From: an uncultured Clostridia bacterium | GTDB lineage: Bacteria > Bacillota > Clostridia > Christensenellales > Aristaeellaceae | DNA: 64,000 nucleotides | Direction of reading: 5' to 3' | NCBI GenBank assembly: GCA_947166705.1 | Contig: CAMVFE010000001.1 | Location: forward strand, 62,001-126,000 | Part shown: positions 60,209 to 64,000 of the stretch, one piece after another | Layout of the letters: each line of letters opens with the position of its first letter | How positions within the stretch are numbered: the first letter of the stretch is position 1 | Position numbers and translations under genes: made by a program | The notes under the pieces: model-generated | Told to the model about the DNA's origin: nothing | What the model saw: the letters and a program-made list of their open reading frames with translations, nothing else | The model's database searches: none

Positions 60209-61611
60209 GGATCAGATTTCTCCTGTGTCGGTTTTTCAGGATGATCAGTCCTGTCCGCCGTCATTTTGATTTCTCCCCTCCGGCTCAGCTCCTCCATAAT
60301 CTCTTCATAGCGGATCCGGATGTCCTGTGCGCATTTTTCAACGCTTAACTCCCGCCGGATATAATCACGGGCTTTTTCTCCCATTTCCCTGGCCCATTCC
60401 GGGTTTTCACGTATTTTTTTCAGGTATTCCGCCGCCTGATGCACATCCGGTTCAGCCCAGCGCTGGCCTGCCTCTCCCCACTGATAGGCATCCCCGACAG
60501 GTACCAGATTATACCCGACTCTGCACGTGCAGTCCTCCGGCATAAACTCCGCGTTGGCGGACCATCCTGTCGCAACAACCGGTACCCCGAGATTCATCGC
60601 TTCGGCGACCACCAGCCCGAAGCCCTCGCTTCGATGCAGGCTTATAAACGCGTCGCAGCAGGAAATGAGCGCGTTCAGATGCTCCTTCTCCAGGAGCTCC
60701 GTCACAAGATGATACCGCACGCCCTTCTGTTCCAGGGTTTCCCTCAGCCGCCTGATCTCTTCCTCTTTCCCGTTCGCTACCTTCAGGATCAGCCGGGCTT
60801 TTGCATCCGCGTCCGGAAAAGCCTCCGCAAAGGCCCGGATCGCGCCGTCCGGATTCTTCCTGTTGGCATGGCTGCGGGAATCATACATGGCAAGAACCAG
60901 AAACTCATCCTCTGGCAGTCCGAAATCCGCACGGGTGCTTCCGTCCACCGGCGTTTCAATCCCGTACCGGATCACAGTAACCGGCTTGTCAGTTACCCTC
61001 CTGATCGCGTTGGCGATAAACTCAGAGGACGCCCACAACTCATCAACATAATCCAGTATTGATACCCACGAAGCCGGCAGGATCTCCAACTCCCAGGCCC
61101 ATACACCGATATTGTAGTGCTGATCAAACTGCCGGTGCGGGAAGCATCTGCTTGCGTTTTCCCACTGATCCGGATTGACATGTATCACATTAACCGCGTA
61201 TCCGCCTCTTCGGGTCATCAGGGAATCCAGGTTATGATCATCCTGCTCCAGCCAGTCCAGGTATCCCAGGTTGACCAGCGTATAAGGAATCCCGGAGTAT
61301 GCCATGGCTTTGGCGTAAAGCTTTGCTCCCTGAGCCAGCCCGCTTTTCGCGCGGAAAAAACCGAACTCATTGATCCCGGGCTTTCCATTGATTCTCCCGT
61401 TCTGAAAAGGGGCCCGATAGGGACGCAGATCCTTCGGCGTCGTGAGCCGGATCAGCTGGTCCCGAACCATGCGTCTGGGTCTTTCCGGAATAAAGTGCGT
61501 CACTTTCGCAAGGCCGGCTAACCCGAGGTTTGCCTTCATCTTTGCTTGCCGGAGCCTCTGTCTGCTATTGATCCTTACCTTTTTTGTCTCAGTCTTTTCC
61601 CTGTCAGCCAT
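60205..61611 (-). CDS. Family 4 glycosyltransferase
   Basis: A 468-residue GT-B protein from ATG at 61611 (GGAGAAAACAAGG upstream); the open frame goes further but without a start signal. GLAQGAKLYAKAMAYSGI, IGVWAWELEILPASWVS, VIRYGIETPVDGS, LVLAMYDSRSHANRKNPDGAIRAF and SCCDAFISLHRSEGFGLVVAEAMNLGVPVVATGWSAN show the GT4 donor fold with the E-x7-E motif. It is coupled to the double GT2 gene. Confidence 0.9.
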   Translation of the reverse strand: MADREKTETKKVRINSRQRLRQAKMKANLGLAGLAKVTHFIPERPRRMVRDQLIRLTTPKDLRPYRAPFQNGRINGKPGINEFGFFRAKSGLAQGAKLYAKAMAYSGIPYTLVNLGYLDWLEQDDHNLDSLMTRRGGYAVNVIHVNPDQWENASRCFPHRQFDQHYNIGVWAWELEILPASWVSILDYVDELWASSEFIANAIRRVTDKPVTVIRYGIETPVDGSTRADFGLPEDEFLVLAMYDSRSHANRKNPDGAIRAFAEAFPDADAKARLILKVANGKEEEIRRLRETLEQKGVRYHLVTELLEKEHLNALISCCDAFISLHRSEGFGLVVAEAMNLGVPVVATGWSANAEFMPEDCTCRVGYNLVPVGDAYQWGEAGQRWAEPDVHQAAEYLKKIRENPEWAREMGEKARDYIRRELSVEKCAQDIRIRYEEIMEELSRRGEIKMTADRTDHPEKPTQEKSDP

Positions 61612-61634
61612 ATTCCTTGTTTTCTCCTGTTTGG

Positions 61635-61663
61635 GGTATAGCCCGCACCGCCGGGCATACCAA
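61635..61663 (-). promoter_or_regulatory. Possible promoter for the GT4-GT2 pair
   Basis: Minus strand TTGGTA (61658-61663), 17-base spacer, TATACC (61635-61640). The -35 box overlaps the tail of the upstream terminator. Confidence 0.4.
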
Positions 61664-61694
61664 AAAGCCGCGCGGAAAAAGATTTCCGCGCGGC
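61662..61694 (-). terminator. Rho-independent terminator of the surface-protein gene
   Basis: Minus strand hairpin GCCGCGCGGAAA/TTTCCGCGCGGC (61667-61694) followed by TTTTT (61662-61666), 18 bases after the stop of the LRR/DUF4214 gene. Confidence 0.85.
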
Positions 61695-61711
61695 CCGTCT
61701 TGTCTCTGCTA

Positions 61712-64000
61712 TCAGAGACCGAAAGATGAGATAAGTTTCTTGAATTCCGGTGATTCCGCAAAAGAATTCGCAACTGATTCACGGGATACGCCCTTGTTCA
61801 GCTTATTGACCCAGTTTGTAAGCCCACCCGAGTCATATTCGCGTCCCATATAAGTTCTGTACAGTACTTTTACAAACTCTGTGTTATTTACATTCTTTCT
61901 CCGGAATTCCGCTGAGAAGATGAAACTGGCTGCAACCTGCTTCAAGCTCATCTGACCGCTGAGGACTTTACCGGTCCAGTTATTCAGTCCACTCACATCA
62001 AAGGATCTCCCAAGTGCTTTCACATAGAATCGGGCTATAAACCTGGTTACGTTCAGATTCTTATCACGATTCTGAATCAATGTGAGTTTTCCCGGCCTTA
62101 TGCCATATGTCTGACACAGATATTCAAATTCCGCGGAAGTAACAAAGCCATAGGCTACCCGATCAATCGACGCACCATCCGCCATCACCTGCATCCAATT
62201 GGCCTTTCCGCTCGGATCAGAAGCGCGTCCCATCATAGCTTTATACAGTCTTTCAATCTGCTCACTATTGGAAAGGCCAAGGCCATTAAACTCAGCACTG
62301 CGAATAAAGCTGCCCACGATCGAAGCCCCTTGTGATTCGCCTCTCAAGAGCTTTCCTGTCCAGTTGTTCAGCCCTCCTACATCAAATTTACGGCCAAGCA
62401 GTTCTTTATAGCAACGGACAACAAAAGCTGTAGTTTTGGGATTTTTGTCACGATTCTCGGTCAACGTGATTTTTCCCGGTGTTACATAATGGTTTTGGCA
62501 CCAGGTTTTATATTCCTGAGAGCCTGCAATATTATTCGCAACATAGAAAGCACTCAAGCCTTCATCCATCATTTTCTGCTTTCCGCTAAGTCCGGAAGAA
62601 TCAGCAGAGCGGCCAAGCATCGCTACATAAAGCGCTTTGATTTCATCGGTTTCGGAAAGCTTTCTGTTCTTATACTCGGTGGACTTCAGAAGCTTTTCAA
62701 TCAGCGCGCCTCCGGTCATTGATCCGGATGCCAGGCTCCGTACCGTGGAAAGGATCTCCTGATCGCTCGGCGTTCTGTTCAGCATTCCTTTATAAGTCTG
62801 CTTTGCAAAATCCACTGTCTCCATCGGAATAAACGTGGTTCCGCTGTGTTCTTTCGCATATTTATGTCCGTCCGTATCGTAATACGCGATAATCGTGGAA
62901 TTTGTTCCCAACGCATTGGATCCCAGCTGCACGTTCTTCGGATAGAGGAATATCGCCGCATCTTCTTTCAGGCCATTAAAGGCAGAAGCAGCAATATTAG
63001 CAACCGTAGCGGGTATGGTCACCAGGCCCACGTTTGAGCATCCGTTGAAAGCCTGCGTACCAATCTGCGTGGCGCCGGACGGGATAATAATCTTCTGGAG
63101 TCCGGTGCATCCCTGGAACGTATAATTCCTGATTTCCTTGATGCTGCTCGGAAGAGAAAGCTCAGTGGCACCCGTGCAGTTCTCAAATGCCGATTTGCCG
63201 ATGTCCGTCGAAGCATCCGGCAGATAAATCCCTTTAAGGCCACTGCAGCCGCTGAACGCGTTAGCGCCGATCTTAACGGCTGTCGAGTCATCCAGCACCA
63301 GCTTACTCAGACTGGTGCAGCTTGCGAAAGCATAATCCCCGATCGCTGTTACAGTAGCAGGGAGCGCAGCAGCCGGCAGACTGCTGCAGCCTTCAAAGGC
63401 ATGAGCCTTAATGTCGGTCAGACTGTCCGGCCAGGAAATCGCTGAAAGGCTGCTGCATCCCTTGAACACGTCCTCGTTAATTGCTGTGATGCTGTTGGGA
63501 AGACTGACGCTCTTCAGCGCAGAGCAATTCAAAAATGCGCCCTGCTCAATACTGGTCAGCGATGTTGCCTGATGCAGCAGCATGCTGGTAATATTTCCAT
63601 TCCTCGCGAAAGCGCCTTCCGCAATAGCCGTTACAGTGATTCCGTTAATCTTAGGCTGAATCAGAATATCCGTATCCGTTCCGGTGTATTCTGTAATCAT
63701 CCCGGCCGATGTGATCACAAAATCGCTGTCCTGAGTGTCCGCCGTTTTAGCGGTCAGACCCTCAAGCTCCTCAGCGGAAATAGCTTCCGTTACCCCATCC
63801 TCTTCCGCGTTTTCGCCTTCAAGGGTTTCCTCGGCGTCATCCCCGGTTTCTTCGGCAAGCTCGCCTTCTTCACCATCTTCGCCGGTCAGGGTGTCCTCAC
63901 CTGTCTCTTCGCCGTCGGATTCTTCACCGTCTTCGCCGGCCAAGGCGTCCTCACCCGTCTCTTCGCCATCGGATTCTTCACCGTCTTCGCCGGTCAGGGC
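61712..64000 (-). CDS. Surface protein with LRR_5 repeats and six DUF4214 repeats (5' end outside window)
   Basis: At least 762 residues; the start lies past the right edge. From the edge inward: an acidic repeat of 18 residues (GEDGEESDGEETGEDxLx), a linker, BspA-type LRR_5 repeats (about residues 110-390 of the visible part; SLPNSITAINEDVFKGCSSL type), then about six DUF4214 units (LYKAMMGRASDPSGKANWMQVMADGAS; FDVSGLNNWTGKVL). DUF4214 occurs in secreted and S-layer-like proteins and beside glycosyltransferases. It is probably a large cell-surface protein; the acidic part might be a spacer or a metal-binding region. A signal peptide would lie outside the window. Confidence 0.9.
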   Translation of the reverse strand, partial: ALTGEDGEESDGEETGEDALAGEDGEESDGEETGEDTLTGEDGEEGELAEETGDDAEETLEGENAEEDGVTEAISAEELEGLTAKTADTQDSDFVITSAGMITEYTGTDTDILIQPKINGITVTAIAEGAFARNGNITSMLLHQATSLTSIEQGAFLNCSALKSVSLPNSITAINEDVFKGCSSLSAISWPDSLTDIKAHAFEGCSSLPAAALPATVTAIGDYAFASCTSLSKLVLDDSTAVKIGANAFSGCSGLKGIYLPDASTDIGKSAFENCTGATELSLPSSIKEIRNYTFQGCTGLQKIIIPSGATQIGTQAFNGCSNVGLVTIPATVANIAASAFNGLKEDAAIFLYPKNVQLGSNALGTNSTIIAYYDTDGHKYAKEHSGTTFIPMETVDFAKQTYKGMLNRTPSDQEILSTVRSLASGSMTGGALIEKLLKSTEYKNRKLSETDEIKALYVAMLGRSADSSGLSGKQKMMDEGLSAFYVANNIAGSQEYKTWCQNHYVTPGKITLTENRDKNPKTTAFVVRCYKELLGRKFDVGGLNNWTGKLLRGESQGASIVGSFIRSAEFNGLGLSNSEQIERLYKAMMGRASDPSGKANWMQVMADGASIDRVAYGFVTSAEFEYLCQTYGIRPGKLTLIQNRDKNLNVTRFIARFYVKALGRSFDVSGLNNWTGKVLSGQMSLKQVAASFIFSAEFRRKNVNNTEFVKVLYRTYMGREYDSGGLTNWVNKLNKGVSRESVANSFAESPEFKKLISSFGL
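63866..64000 (-). repeat. 54-bp in-frame tandem repeat in the surface-protein gene
   Basis: Two full 54-base units (63991-63938 and 63937-63884), nearly identical, plus part of a third at 63883-63866 and part of another at the edge. Each encodes GEDGEESDGEETGEDxLx. The array probably continues outside the window. Confidence 0.9.

Overview
The window reads as chromosome of a high-G+C member of the Bacillota, probably an anaerobic Clostridia-type gut or rumen bacterium. This is inferred from strong AGGAGG-type ribosome binding sites, near-consensus sigma-A promoters, BspA-like leucine-rich surface proteins, DUF4214 repeats, TagF-like transferases and no outer-membrane genes. No species can be named from the sequence. 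Nearly all genes concern the cell envelope: glycosyltransferases, polytopic GT-C-like proteins, nucleotide-sugar enzymes, teichoic-acid-type transferases, sulfatase-fold transferases and surface proteins. No rRNA, tRNA or CRISPR array was seen.

Layout. 1-5.7 kb (minus): GT2, a GT-C-like membrane protein, and an SGNH/MBOAT O-acylation pair. 6.0-9.6 kb (plus): GT2 plus two polytopic proteins. 9.7-16.7 kb (minus): DUF2304, GT2, membrane protein, an FdtA/FdtB-like dTDP-amino-sugar pair, GtrA, an IDPG-motif TagF-like protein, GT2. 16.7-22.6 kb (minus): a secreted unknown, then a binding-protein/ATPase/permease ABC importer whose permease is fused to a winged-helix LicC-type nucleotidyltransferase. 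22.8-24.6 kb: a group II intron sitting immediately behind a terminator. 24.7-27.9 kb (minus): an operon of a YidC-TagF fusion, a small IDPS-motif membrane protein and a second winged-helix LicC-type enzyme. 28.3-34.1 kb (plus): a YdjC deacetylase, a YidC-like/sulfatase fusion and a membrane protein. 34.1-43 kb: membrane protein, CotH-like protein, GT2, a GHMP-kinase/uridylyltransferase fusion and a BspA-like protein.

43.1-53.8 kb (minus) is the most striking block: one apparent operon of HPr-kinase-like protein, radical SAM/SPASM maturase, PqqD-like RRE, a 41-residue precursor-like peptide, an STT3-type oligosaccharyltransferase, a Sec11/SipW-type signal peptidase, an NTP_transf_5 protein, an ABC exporter and a double-GT4 protein. 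It looks like a RiPP pathway with a built-in oligosaccharyltransferase. A decayed second copy of the precursor and the STT3 start lies at 55.6-55.95 kb, next to an AT-rich island (53.9-58.1 kb) with a frameshifted GT-C gene, a possible transposase remnant and a sulfatase-like gene. 58.3-64 kb returns to glycosyltransferases and ends in an LRR/DUF4214 surface protein running off the edge.

Together the genes suggest assembly and decoration of cell-surface glycans and phosphate-containing polymers. Cytidylyltransferases, two of them tied to an importer or to TagF-type enzymes, would supply CMP-activated head groups. All substrate assignments are inference.
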